From Tupaia tana (taxonomy: Eukaryota; Chordata; Mammalia; Scandentia; Tupaiidae), in assembly GCA_026018925.1 (NCBI GenBank), contig JAKSZU010000016.1, forward strand, positions 55,069,075 to 55,133,074: a stretch of 64,000 nucleotides of DNA. Direction: 5' to 3'. How positions within the stretch are numbered: the stretch's first letter is position 1; each line of letters opens with the position of its first letter. Both the position numbers and the translations under genes were made by a program. The notes under the pieces were generated by a model that was not told the DNA's origin, ran no database searches, and saw only the letters and a program-made list of their open reading frames with translations. Of this stretch, positions 44,690-55,244 are shown in pieces.

Positions 44690-45560
44690 TAGGCTACAGA
44701 TGCAGCGTATTTAGTGCTCAGAGTGAAGAAGAGAGGTCTGTTCATCCTCCTCTGAAATTAAAAGCTCACCTTAAAGGGTATAGGAATGACCATTCTAAGA
44801 GATTAATTAGTTGCATTATAAGGGGCCAATATTTCTGCACCAGTTTTCAGCACAACCACTGGAGATGCAGATGTTTAAATGAAGATTTTCAGAACCATCC
44901 ATATGATTTTGAGGCAAATCTTGGACTTACCTATCTCCCTTATAACCTGCAGAGCAAGCCACGGAGCTTTGATTGAATTGCCTAGTAATTCTGTCATGAA
45001 CTGCACTGCTTTTTTCTCCCTTGAACATATTACGGATGGTAACAAGGGAGTTATTTTCAATCAAGGCATGCTACAACGAAAAAGATTTCTCCTAACATTG
45101 TGATCCCTTCCTCTGAAATCCATTTCAGATTGGCGGATAAAATGTGATTATATTTACACTTCCTTGACACAATTCAGGCAGCAAAATAACAGCCTGCCGG
45201 AGACATTTTTCTTCTTCATATTTAGATCTGTCAGTGTTGTAGTGCTGGGGGAACAGGGAGGGGTGACAGAGGCAGCTGGGATGGTGATATGTTTTAGTTG
45301 GCTCACAAATAGAGACGTTCTGTGCATTGTGCATCTCTCTCTCTCATCTCAGAGTTCCTTGGATGGATCCTGAATGGCTTCCAGAGTGATGATATAGCAG
45401 ACTAATCGATAGAGCTCTATGCAAATCGAATAGCTCATTTGTGCCTTGACACAGTCCATAAATTATTTCAACATAATACTTTAATTGGTTCATGGTCATT
45501 AGGAGATGTACCATGTGTGACTTATCAGTATCTTTGTAAATCACAGTTGCAATTTGGATT
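44690..45560. promoter_or_regulatory. Candidate conserved cis-regulatory block (unproven)
   Basis: About 870 bp with no recognisable repeat amid repeat-dense sequence. It carries homeodomain-type GATTAATTAG at about 44801, an octamer ATGCAAAT at 45419-45426, and CTAATCGAT just before it. The composition resembles developmental enhancers. Conservation cannot be tested here, so this stays a hypothesis. Confidence 0.35.
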
Positions 45561-45619
45561 GAAGCTCTAGGTGTCCAGATTGCAAGGCTGAAATGGTAGA
45601 TGGGACAGGGTGGATACCA

Positions 45620-45795
45620 TATAGTGTTGCAGTGAGTAAAAACACCTGGACTGGGAACTTTTGGTTCTAGTTCTTAACCTACCAAAGATTAGCTGTATGG
45701 AATATTAGGAAGCTCTTCCAACATCTTTGGGCCCAAGAGTCTTCATTTATAAAACGAGCTGGTCGGTTTAAGGGCTCACCAAGGTCCCATGTATG
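45620..45795 (+). repeat. MIR
   Basis: AACACCTGGACTGGGAACTT, GGTTCTAGTTCTTAACCTAC, GATTAGCTGTATGGAATATT and AGAGTCTTCATTTATAAAAC are in MIR order. Confidence 0.75.
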
Positions 45796-46084
45796 TGATA
45801 GCTCTGCCTATACTCCAAGTGACAATGTCAAGCTTGCGTTCAAATCTCCACATATAATTAAAACCCACCACTTTCAGGAGAGGATTTACATTCTATTCCA
45901 ATAAGATCAGGAACATCAAGCATCCCATGCATATCACCGTGGACCCTTCCTGAGTAATCAGTGTCTTTCATAAACATAATAATAATCTTCCTCTGGGCTC
46001 CAGAGTAGAAGAGGATCCTTCTCTTTTCCAGGTGCCCTCTGAGTCCTTGAGATATAGGGGATGTTGTGATCCAGGAATAAAGAA

Positions 46085-46450
46085 CTTAATACTCCAGCTG
46101 CTAGGAGTGCTGCCAACAGACTGTTCCTTTGAGACTTTCCCTAGCTGCAGAAGGCCACTTTACCCAAGGGTACACCCTCTTCTTGCATTGGCCTGCCCCT
46201 GAAGATGGGCGCAGGTGTGTGAAGGTGAGGTCCTCTCATGACATCTTGGGACATCTGTGAAGGGTCACTGCACCTTGGAAACTCTCCATCAGGTTAGCTG
46301 ACACTTCTGATGACACAGCATCACAGCTAAACCTTTCTCTCTGCCCAGTACTACTCCTTTCCATGGGTATTGATCACAAGAACACTTCCTAATCAACATC
46401 TAAACTGCTAATCTCCATCTGAGATTCTATTTCCCAGGGAGCCCAGTCAG
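46085..46450 (+). repeat. Ancient LTR-like repeat, family not assigned
   Basis: ATGGGTATTGATCACAAGAA, TAAACTGCTAATCTCCATCT and GAGATTCTATTTCCCAGGGA with GCCCAGTC form the recognisable end of an old mammalian repeat. The 5' boundary is uncertain. Confidence 0.55.
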
Positions 46451-47460
46451 CACTATGGAAAAACTCATTCCTGTAGGAGAGAGAGTTCAAATATCTTTCT
46501 TTCCACCACATACTGTGGGCCCCAGACTAGAGTTCAGCAGTCAACCTAAGGAAAGCAGAAATTATAAACAACCAACAGTTGTATGGATTAAATACAACCT
46601 AAAGATATAAAAGAATATAGAGAACACATTGATTTAAAATATGGCATAAATACAATCTAAAAATTGATGGATTCTTCAGAGAAACTGAAAGGTCTCCCCA
46701 AACTGAGACAAATATAAGGATGATCTGAGACTGAGCAAACTCCATCCACCTTAGATGGGACGAATCTATCTCCTCACATTTGCTGCACTGCATTTAATCC
46801 TTGTTCATTCCCAATGTGAAGTGCATAGCTAACAGCTGCTTATCATTTGTGTATTTACTGAATTTACTTTGGTAAAATTAAGAGGAAAGTAAAATATTTC
46901 TGATTTTTATCAAAAGTGAGGTTGGAGTAGAAAGGGACAGAAGGTTTTTAGAAAAACAGAAGACAACGTATTTGTCTGTGTTTTCTAAAAGTGATAGACT
47001 TTACTCATTTTTATTACCTGTGCAGCCCTTCGGCAGTGAAGTTTTAACACCTGTTTTGAGGCCTTAGGGCACTGGTTGACCTTTAGCTTTTTTTTTTTTT
47101 TCCTCATGTTACAAATACACATACCTCTCTCAATAGTAAGAGGAAGGAGAAATAAAGGAGAAGTGTAGGAGAAAAGAAAAAGAAGAAATACACTGTTGTC
47201 ATCATTATGACCCATGAAGTATACTCTGTATTCTTTCTTGCCAGAATCTTTGGAAGTTCCTGCTTTCTCAGCCTCTCCCCATCCCCTTTAAAGTCTGCAA
47301 TCATTGCAGCTATCCTTTATCAACATGATTCTTCTAAAACTTCACCCATAAGAATTACTACCAATGAGGATTGCTGTGACAGTTGTAAAACATGGCTGCA
47401 AATTCCTAAGTATTCCTCTAAACGAGAGTGGGCTTTCCTTTCCCCTTGATTTTTTGACCA
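46451..47460. other. Single-copy-looking non-coding DNA
   Basis: No repeat recognised. T-run at 47088-47101. Confidence 0.4.
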
Positions 47461-47463
47461 AAA

Positions 47464-47697
47464 GACCAGGAGTTGTCAAACTACGACTTGAGACAAAATC
47501 TGGCCAACCGTTGAATTTTGTTTTCGTTTATTTATTTTTTATTATGTGAGCTAAGAATGTGTATTATTTTTTAAACAGTTACGTTTTAGTTGGTTATGTA
47601 AGAACTACATACTATCCTTGATTTTCCCTCTTGTCTCATAAAACTTAAAATATTTACTACCTGGCCTTTTAACAAGAAGTCTGTGGTTCCCTGCAAT
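47464..47697 (+). mobile_element. hAT-type DNA transposon fossil
   Basis: CAGGAGTTGTCAAACTACGA, CAAAATCTGGCCAACCGTTG, AAAATATTTACTACCTGGCC and AAGTCTGTGGTTCCCTG match the family of 35523-35752 in the opposite orientation, with a diverged middle. Confidence 0.72.
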
Positions 47698-47924
47698 GGA
47701 TTATGGAAGGAATGATGGTGATGCTGCATTGCTTCCAAGACTATGTCATGACAGGACATACAGCTTCCTCTTGTTTCAGTGGAATATTCACTTTTGAAGC
47801 CCTGGGCCACCATGACTCTTAGGACTGTTGTGAGGAAGCTCAAGGCATAGAGAGCATAGAGAGTCCATATATATGTGCGCTGGGGCTTTGGTCTCTACTA
47901 AGTCCAAACTCTGGTGGTTCCAGC

Positions 47925-48110
47925 CCCGGCCATTTGGATTTTCCCAGCTGTTGCTCTATGTACCATGGAGCAGAGACAAGTGGTCCTTCTAGGTCCTGTC
48001 TAAATACCTGAATCACAGAATCTTTGAGCCTAATAAAATGACAGTTTTATTCCACCAAGTTACAGAGTCATACGTTAGGCAGCAGCACCAGAAAACTGGA
48101 ACTAATACTG
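47925..48110 (+). mobile_element. MLT1-like LTR 3' part
   Basis: GCAGAGACAAGTGGTCCTTC, then ACCAAGTTACAGAGTCATAC, GTTAGGCAGCAGCACCAGAA and AACTGGAACTAATACTG recall the end of a MaLR LTR. Confidence 0.55.
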
Positions 48111-48289
48111 TATAATTGTTACAGGCAAGACCCTTTAACAGTGAAGTTGTGAATATACTAGGACAATAGATACTGCTCAGAACTTTCTAGGGCAAATCAA
48201 AATGGATGATTTCTCTGTCAATGTGTCCAAATTTTCAATGATCCAGTTGATACTTTCTAACTCTCATCCTATTTAACTGTCTGTAGTAT

Positions 48290-48553
48290 TTTTTTTTTTT
48301 TTTTTTATTGCTAGAGGGCATATGTGCTCAACAGAGAGGGAGGGAGGCAGGGAGAGGTAGAGACAGAGAAAGAGGGTGAAAACATGTCTCTAAAGGAGAG
48401 CAATCCCTTCTCCTCCATTTCTTCACATTGTTAGGAATTTGGGCATGCACAAGTTAGCACCTGTCATGATTCTCAAGCTGTCAGGGCCTGAACTTGAATC
48501 ATGATGGTCATGTGGGATCTGGCTTTCTTAACCATTAGGCTACCAGGCCAGCC
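48290..48553 (-). mobile_element. Diverged SINE, older family A subtype
   Basis: Poly(A) seen as T-run at 48290-48306; TTGCTAGAGGGCATATGTGC; head on the minus strand GGCTGGCCTGGTAGCCTAAT. Resembles the copies at 24.2 and 41.8 kb. Confidence 0.82.
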
Positions 48554-48930
48554 TCTCTGTATAATTTGAACCGGTTAACTACACAATTAAGAAGCACTTT
48601 CCTACAATGTTTTCTAATATATTATTACTTTCTCTTTCAACTTTTCTTAAAGTTCTCTCTCAATCTTTTTCTACTGACATTCTTCCCCATTTCCTTGAAA
48701 ATCCCAGGATCCAGACTATTAGTTCTTGTCAAACATGGAGCAAAGACCAAGGCAGAATTAGCAATCCAAGAGATATACTGGGTTAGCATTTGTAAAGGAA
48801 AAAGGGGGGGGGGGATATGATAAGGTAGAAGAAAGGATTGAGTAGGAGTAATCTCAGATTGCACTTCTTAAATAAGCTTTGGTCAGGCCAATGAAGAGGC
48901 TTTAGCAAAGTCACTCATTAAAAGAGTCAC
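48554..48930. other. Unassigned non-coding DNA
   Basis: Contains a G-run at about 48804-48813. Nothing else recognised. Confidence 0.4.
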
Positions 48931-48931
48931 A

Positions 48932-49165
48932 GGCCAGCAGGTGGTGTGTTAGTTAAGGTGCTGAATTCCCACATGGTCAACCACAATTCAAATCCCAAAC
49001 CCAAGGCTTGAAAATCACTGCAGGCACTTGTGCATGCATGTTCAAAAAATCCTGAGAGGATAATGGGGGAGAAGGAAAGTGATTTCTCAGTTTCCTTCTG
49101 TCTGTCTCTCTGTATTTCTCTCTACCAAGAACATGAGCCCTATGACAAAGACCTAAAAAAACACA
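48932..49165 (+). mobile_element. Family A SINE
   Basis: Head GGCCAGCAGGTGGTGTGTTA; TGAATTCCCACATGGTCAAC; ATTCAAATCCCAAACCC; CTGAGAGGATAATGGGGGAG; a CTCTACCAAGAACATGAGCC end. Possible AAGAGTC duplication on both sides. Confidence 0.85.
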
Positions 49166-49535
49166 AGAGTCCCATGCTCTGCTGGAACAAGCCTGTATTA
49201 ATAGCCCTACTATTTCTATTAATCAAGTAAGAGAAGCCTGGGTGATAAATGGCCTTAGAAAAAGACAAGTGGATCCAACACTGGCCTCTTATGATCTTTT
49301 TGATGTACATATATACATATACTTATAAATACAGAATTTTTAGCAGCCTTATGGTGTTAGAAAAACAAAACTGAACTTCAGAAAGAATTGAGAAATTGGT
49401 TAAATACTTTGCCAAGGGACGTGTTTTAACTGAAGGCCCTAAAGGGCTATGCTCTAGGGAGAAGTAAGTATAGACCAAAACTAGACAAGCCCATATACAG
49501 AAGCTTAAACTAGCCTCAAATAAACTCAATTTCTG
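49166..49535. other. Unassigned non-coding DNA
   Basis: No repeat recognised. Confidence 0.4.
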
Positions 49536-49795
49536 ACTAGATATGAAGGCATTTTGTATCTAATATCCAGAATAACATTAAATCCTCTCTGGAAGAATAT
49601 GCATCATCTAGAACCTTATGACTTTTTGTATAAAATGTCTAGCATTCAATAAAAAAATTGTCATACATGAGAGGAGACAAGAGCAAGTAACCAAAAGCTA
49701 AGGAGAAAAAATAAAACAAAAGAAATAGACTTCAGGTGATATAGATATTAAGGGAAACACTTTAAAATAACTATTGATGTTTCAGAAAATGGGAC

Positions 49796-50025
49796 TGGAC
49801 AGTGGTGCAGCAGTAAACTGACATCTGAGGCCGATTCACATGAGGAAATTCTGAGTTCACATCTAGAAAACTCCCTGAATATGCTGGGCATTCACTTACT
49901 CATGATCCAGAGTTGGCTGAAGCTGGGAGTAGATTTCAGCATCAGGACCTTATTTGAGAATGCTGTCTTTTTTCTCTCTGTCTCCCTCTGTCTTTCTCTT
50001 ATATAAGAAATAAACTTAAAAAAAA
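49796..50025 (+). mobile_element. Family B SINE inside L1
   Basis: GGACTGGACAGTGGTGCAGC head; GAGGCCGATTCACATGAGGA; ACTCATGATCCAGAGTTGGC; TGAAGCTGGGAGTAGATTTC; CT-rich end; A-rich tail at about 50007-50025. Confidence 0.8.
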
Positions 50026-50526
50026 GTTTAGGATAATAGATGACAAGATAGAGAATTTAAAAAGATAATTAAAATCTATAAAAATAACCAAATGGAAATC
50101 TAGGACCAAAAAAAAAAGGGGGGGAAAAATTAAACTCAGTAGACGGCTTAACAGTAGACATAGCAGAGGAAATAATTGATATATTGGGAGATAGGTTAGT
50201 AGAAAATTGTATAGACTGAAGCACAGATAAATATGCTGAAAATTACAAAAAAGACATATGGGACATGGAAAACAGTCTAACAAACTTAAAATTAGATTTC
50301 TGAAAGGAAGGAAAAGAGAGAATGGGACAAGCAGTCTTGGAAGACACTGGCTGAAAAATTTCCACACTGACCAAGACATCAAACCCTACATTCAAAAAGC
50401 TTTATGGCTCTCTACCAGGACAAATACAGTGAATTCCATATGTAGGCATATTGTAATAAAACTCCCCAAAAGCTAAGGAAAACTCTTAAAAGTAGTGGAG
50501 AAAAGGGACACATTACCTTCAAAGTC

Positions 50527-50560
50527 AAACAAACAAACAAACAAACAAACAAACAAAAAA
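50527..50560 (+). repeat. (AAAC)n microsatellite
   Basis: About eight repeats of CAAA, ending in an A-run. It lies inside old L1. Confidence 0.95.
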
Positions 50561-50728
50561 GCAAAAAGCAAGAGCTGTTTTATTTTTTTTTTTCAACAGA
50601 AATTATGGTTACCAGAAGACAATGGAATGTGCTTTTGAAAATTCCAAAAGAAAATTATGTCTAACCTAGCATTATATGCCCAGGAATCATATCTGTTAAA
50701 ACTAAAAGTAATATAAAGACATTTTTAG

Positions 50729-50984
50729 GGTCAGCCAGGTGACATGGTAGTTAAGCGACTGGATCTCACATAGCCAACTGTGCAGTTTGAGTCCTGGCCC
50801 TGGCAGCTGGAAACACATGCTGGTCATGTGTGCATGCATGCTCATTCTCCTGACAGGAGAATGGAGAAGAGATTCCGGCCTACCCATACCCCATGCAGGG
50901 TAATTTCTCAACTTTCCCTTTCTCCCTCTCTTGTGTCTCTCTCTCTGGTGAGAGCATGTGCCCTATAGCAAATTTTTAAAAAAT
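50729..50984 (+). mobile_element. Family A SINE inside L1
   Basis: Flanked by ACATTTTTAG (50719-50728) and ACATTTCTAG (50985-50994). Head GGTCAGCCAGGTGACATGGT, B-box-like GTTTGAGTCCTGG, body GACAGGAGAATGGAGAAGAG and end GCCCTATAGCAAATTTTT. Confidence 0.93.
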
Positions 50985-51195
50985 ACATTTCTAGACAAAC
51001 AAAAACTGAGAGAATTTATATCTATTAAGTGCTCATTAAAGGAAATCCTAGAGAGAGTTCTTTCGGTGATATTAAATGATCCATAGTTATGCAGTAAAGT
51101 AATTTTAATAATACTGGAAAGGGTAAACACGTCAGAAAACAAAATAAATATTTTTAAAACATAAATTTATAATTTATATAAAAATTCAAAATGCC

Positions 51196-51453
51196 GGGAC
51201 CAGCAGTTAGCATATTAGCTATGTCGTTGAACTCCCATGTAGTGGACTGTGGTTCAAGTCCCGGACCCGGTGGCTTAAACTCACTCCAGGCGCATGTGCG
51301 TGCATGTCCAAGACCCCAAGAGGAGATTGAAGGAGAAGGGATTGTGGCATGGCCATCTTCCCTGGGGGGGTGATTTCTCACTTTCTATCTCTCTGTCTTT
51401 CTGGCGAGCACATGCGTCCTATAGCAAAAACCTCTCCAAAAAAAAAACAAAAG
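51196..51453 (+). mobile_element. Family A SINE inside L1
   Basis: AAAAATTCAAAATGCC before it (51180-51195) and AAAAATCAAAATGTCC after it are the target duplication with small changes. Head GGGACCAGCAGTTAGCATAT, ATTCAAGTCC-type B box replaced by GGTTCAAGTCC, and A-rich tail from 51438. Confidence 0.93.
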
Positions 51454-51901
51454 AAAAATCAAAATGTCCAGAATAATCAATGCAATCCTGAAAAATGCTA
51501 TTTATGGATTTCCAAATTGACTCCAAGATATAACATTTTATCATAAAACTATGCTAAGACAGTTGGTATGGGCACAAGGCTCCACCAGAAACAGACTAAT
51601 GGAATTCAATGGGAAGACCAAGAACAAACTCATAGATAATAGTCACTAAATCAATGACAAATGTGCTACTGCAAAATTCTTGAAGTGGTGTTTCACAAAA
51701 GAAGATATCCAAGTGGCCAGTAATTAAATTAAAAGTTACTCAACATCACTGGTTAGCAAGGAAATATATATTGGAACTATGAGATACCATTACTTACCTA
51801 CTAACACTGGGGAGAAAATGGGAATACTATATGTCGGTGAGGATATGGAACAAACTAGAATTTTCATAGTCTATTGGTGAGAGTATAGTTTGGTACAATT
51901 A

Positions 51902-51979
51902 CTGGGTTGTTGGAAAAGTCATGAGGTATTTTTCTGTTTTTATAACCAAAAATGTGTCATGATTTTTCTGACAACCCTA
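51902..51979. mobile_element. Mariner-like MITE (second family), copy 2, in L1
   Basis: Left arm CTGGGTTGTTGGAAAAGTCA and right arm TCATGATTTTTCTGACAACC are inverted repeats of the copy at 20.5 kb. TA lies at 51900-51901 and 51980-51981. The host L1 reads on across the insert (…GGTACAAT, TA, CTTTGTAAAC…), so the empty site can be inferred. Confidence 0.9.
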
Positions 51980-52000
51980 TACTTTGTAAACTCCTCATTG

Positions 52001-52335
52001 GCTGGGGAATAGGGTAGGTTAAGGGTGCCAGTGGGAATCCCAGTGGGGCTAGTTCTGGCCCTTAGTGTCTACCCAGCATTAGGAGCCAACGGGCTGCCAT
52101 CACACACACCAAACTACTGGGAGGAGGAAGAACAGTCCTTATCATCTCTCTCCTCCAACTAAGAATTGTAGTATGGTAAATTCCAGTAATTAATCTTACA
52201 AAGAAGCACCTGGTTTTCTGAGAATAACATTTCTCAGATTGAATTTACACACATTGAATTTTCCAAGAGATATCTGTAATATGCTTTTCTTTTCTCAAAC
52301 ATATGAGATTGAGTCTACTTGACACCAAAACTACA
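52001..52335. other. Unassigned non-coding DNA
   Basis: No repeat recognised. Confidence 0.35.
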
Positions 52336-52339
52336 GTAT

Positions 52340-52572
52340 TAGCTATATTTGGCTATTTCTCCAAAGGCTGTATTCCTTCTCTGCCATTGCACATGCAGGC
52401 TCAGCTCTGAAATGATGAATGAGGACACTGGCAGGATCTCTACTACAGTACTTTCTGGAATTTGACTGGCCTTTCCCACCTGGTGTCAGCTTTGGATAAA
52501 TCTCCATCACCTTAAGGATTAGGATTTCAACATGTGAATTTTTGGAGGAACATAAACATCTAGACCATAGCA
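52340..52572 (+). repeat. Ancient mammalian repeat, 3' part
   Basis: GATGAATGAGGACACTGGCA, TAAATCTCCATCACCTTAAG, GGATTAGGATTTCAACATGT, GAATTTTTGGAGGAACATAA and CATCTAGACCATAGCA form a known old repeat end (family name not certain). Confidence 0.7.
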
Positions 52573-52574
52573 CC

Positions 52575-53465
52575 CTGTTTCCTGTTTTTTCTCTGACCTG
52601 CTAGAACAGAAGCTCAACCCTAAATTTCAGCATTCTCAGTAGAATCCCTAACAACACTCATGGCTCCAGGACTAGATGTTGCTTCAGGTATAACTCAGAT
52701 ATCATTGGTTATTTCCTACCTAGATTTGGAAAGGTGTTCCTGCACTACAGCCAGGCACTTCTAGGCAGAAGCACATAATAATCCCGCCCAGCTCCCTATC
52801 AACACACTCAGACAGACTCCCACACCCCAAACAATCTATCCCACATGAAACTAAAATTCATCACATCCCTAACATTTTGTGAACCTACTATCTGGTGTAG
52901 TAGGCTCACCCTGTTCTTAGCCTTTTTCTTACAGGATATTTCTAGGATACAACATGACTCATGGAAAAACTGCAAAAAATCCAGCAAGTCAGTTGCTAGA
53001 ATTCATGTGTGCTTGTCTGGCAGAAATTTTAACATTTCTGAGGCTTTAGGGAAAATTAGGATCAGGATCCTAAAATTAGTATCAGGACAGAGGATATTTA
53101 GGATAATAGATTAGCAACATCTCTGTTCGGTGCAGCCTTCCTTGGTTATTAGATCTGGAAGTTGTTACTTAAAGATAAATTTTTCAGTTTGATTTCATTT
53201 AAACATTGCCTCTGAGAATCACAGACATTCCCAGAGGCCACAGGGCAGTCAGTACAACTTAAATAAATTGGCGTGTTTAAATCGGTAAATAAATGCATAT
53301 GTCTCCACCCACTCTAGCACCACATACATGGGATATACCCTGGGAAAAGTGTGAAGAAAGGTTCCAGAGTTACCACCAAGTACAGAAAATGTCCTTGTGG
53401 GGACAAGGTATAGAAAGCAAGGATGTGTTTTATCATGTGAGAATGAGTCAAACACATGTCAAAGA
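52575..53465. other. Single-copy-looking non-coding DNA
   Basis: No repeat recognised. Confidence 0.4.
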
Positions 53466-53469
53466 TACA

Positions 53470-53665
53470 GGACACAGTTCAGCCACAGTGGCACAGGAAT
53501 AGTGCAACACTCTGCAATGCTAGAAGCCACATAGAAGATCTAGGTTCAGTTCCCAGGTTGGCCTGTACATATCAGCATGTGTGCATGTCCATATCCTGGC
53601 TGGCTGGGAAGGTTGATTGGAAAATCAGGGTGCCTCCCAACTCAGGAAATGTACTTTTTAAAAAG
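53470..53665 (+). mobile_element. Family C SINE
   Basis: TAGGTTCAGTTCCCAGGTTG as B-box-like segment; GCCTGTACATATCAGCATGT; CTGGCTGGCTGGGAAGGTTG; A-rich end near 53665. Matches 5047-5290. Confidence 0.72.
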
Positions 53666-53929
53666 ATAGAAGACATGACATAGGACTAGGAAAACTTTGG
53701 AATACAGCAAGAAGGCTAATTTGTATGAATTTTTGGATAATGGAATAATGGAATGGATAATGGAATTTATGGACAATGAATAACAAGCCACAATGGAATT
53801 TGCATATGATTGGTTCCATGGATGGATTACAAATTTAAAAAGTGATCAAGTCTTTTCTGAGGTACTTTTATCTTTTCCCCTATTGAGGTTATAGGGTATT
53901 GTGGATGTATAGCTGAAGATAGGAATGTG

Positions 53930-54150
53930 TCAGGTGCTAGAGCTCAGGTCCTAGTTCCACCATTTAATAGTTGTGTAATTAAACTACTTAACCTTCTCTG
54001 CCTCCAATTCTTAACCTGTAAAATGGAGACAATTGTATGATAAGCATGTAGAGAACTTATGAAGATACATGTAGATATACAAAAGCTCTTTTTCATATGT
54101 AAGCACTTAGGATAATGCCAACATTTGGTAGGTGGCTGATAAATCTTAGC
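53930..54150 (+). repeat. MIR, nearly complete
   Basis: AGCTCAGGTCCTAGTTCCAC, TAGTTGTGTAATTAAACTAC, TTAACCTGTAAAATGGAGAC and TAAGCACTTAGGATAATGCC, then a GTGGCTGATAAATC end. Confidence 0.92.
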
Positions 54151-54231
54151 CATTGTTTTATTGCATGCATCTCCACATAGGAACTTTTTAAAAATATATA
54201 TTTTTTAATTTAACTGTCTTTCATTCTTTTA

Positions 54232-54243
54232 ATTTGGCTGGGG

Positions 54244-54302
<59 letters not shown>

Positions 54303-54405
54303 GGGCAGTGAGAAAGCAAGCTGCCAGGTCCAGGACTTGAACCGCAGTCAGCCATGTGGGAATCCACCACCCTTAACCACCATGCCACCTCACCTGATAG
54401 CCCCC
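54232..54405 (-). mobile_element. Family A SINE, short form, with long (GA)n
   Basis: The CT-rich part has expanded into an uninterrupted (AG)n of about 25 units at 54247-54299. The head on the minus strand has GTGGCATGGTGGTTAAGGGT and GGTTCAAGTCCTGG. Confidence 0.88.
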
Positions 54406-54409
54406 ATAT

Positions 54410-55240
54410 GGGCACTTCTGAAGATGCAGGAAAAAGGACATTTCTACTTATGGACATCTTATCACTTTATTGCAAAAGAAGACTAAAATGCAAAATAGGA
54501 AAGTGCAAAGGAAAAGTGAGTACAGACCATTTATAAAAAAGCATTTTATGTCCCCCCAAACCAAGCAAAATATCTGTAATATAGTGGATTCTTAGTACAT
54601 GTTTAATTAATACATCAATTATTTAACATAAGGGCTAAGCTGTGAGGTATTGAATTAAAGTGAAGGACACATTGAAAATAGAACAGTCTAAGACGACTTA
54701 ATGAAAGGTCAGGTAGAACCAAAACCTGAAGGAGTCAGATTTGGATTAGTAGAGGGAAAAAAAAGCCTCTTGCATTGGGCAGGGAGGGCTGACCAATGAT
54801 TAGAGGGAAGGGTGCGCATGAAGCCTTTTCAAGGTGTGGAGGAGACCAGCTTGGCTGCAGAAGAAATGAGGTAGGCAGAGCTGAGCCAGGTTCCTTGACA
54901 AGAAGTGTTGCCAGTGGCCAATTTCTATACCAGTTTGTATATGTATAATCAACTTATTTCAAAGAAATACTAGATATCAGTCCCTGAAAAACCTGCTTGC
55001 TGAACAGCTGCTTTCAAATAACCAGGTGTTCAGTTGTGTTGCCCTAGACATTCAAGAACAAGTTTCTCCAAATAACTAATCTCTCCTTCCTGGGACAACG
55101 ATTAGATCCTCTACCCTTGGGACAATGCAGCAAAAGCGTGAACTGGTGTTTAGGATTTTTACATGCCCAGAATCACAGATCATTGAAGCATCCATCCAAG
55201 TATTTAAACATTTACACCACTAAATATTTGACTATTAGTT
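54410..55240. other. Unassigned non-coding DNA
   Basis: No repeat recognised with confidence. Confidence 0.4.
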
Positions 55241-55244
55241 ACAG

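Larger units (their letters stand above)
49540..52000 (+). mobile_element. Old sense-strand L1, broken by three SINEs and a MITE
   Basis: Bases 49600-51180 match the 5' and ORF1 portion of old L1/HAL1 (TCTAGCATTCAATAAAAAAA, GAGAGAATGGGACAAGCAGT, GGTTACCAGAAGACAATGGA, CTAGACAAACAAAAACTGAG). Bases 51454-51900 and a few after the MITE match the end of ORF2 (TACTCAACATCACTGGTTAG, ACTATGAGATACCATTACTT). A large internal part is missing, so this is a deleted copy or two adjacent fragments. No usable reading frame remains. Confidence 0.82.
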
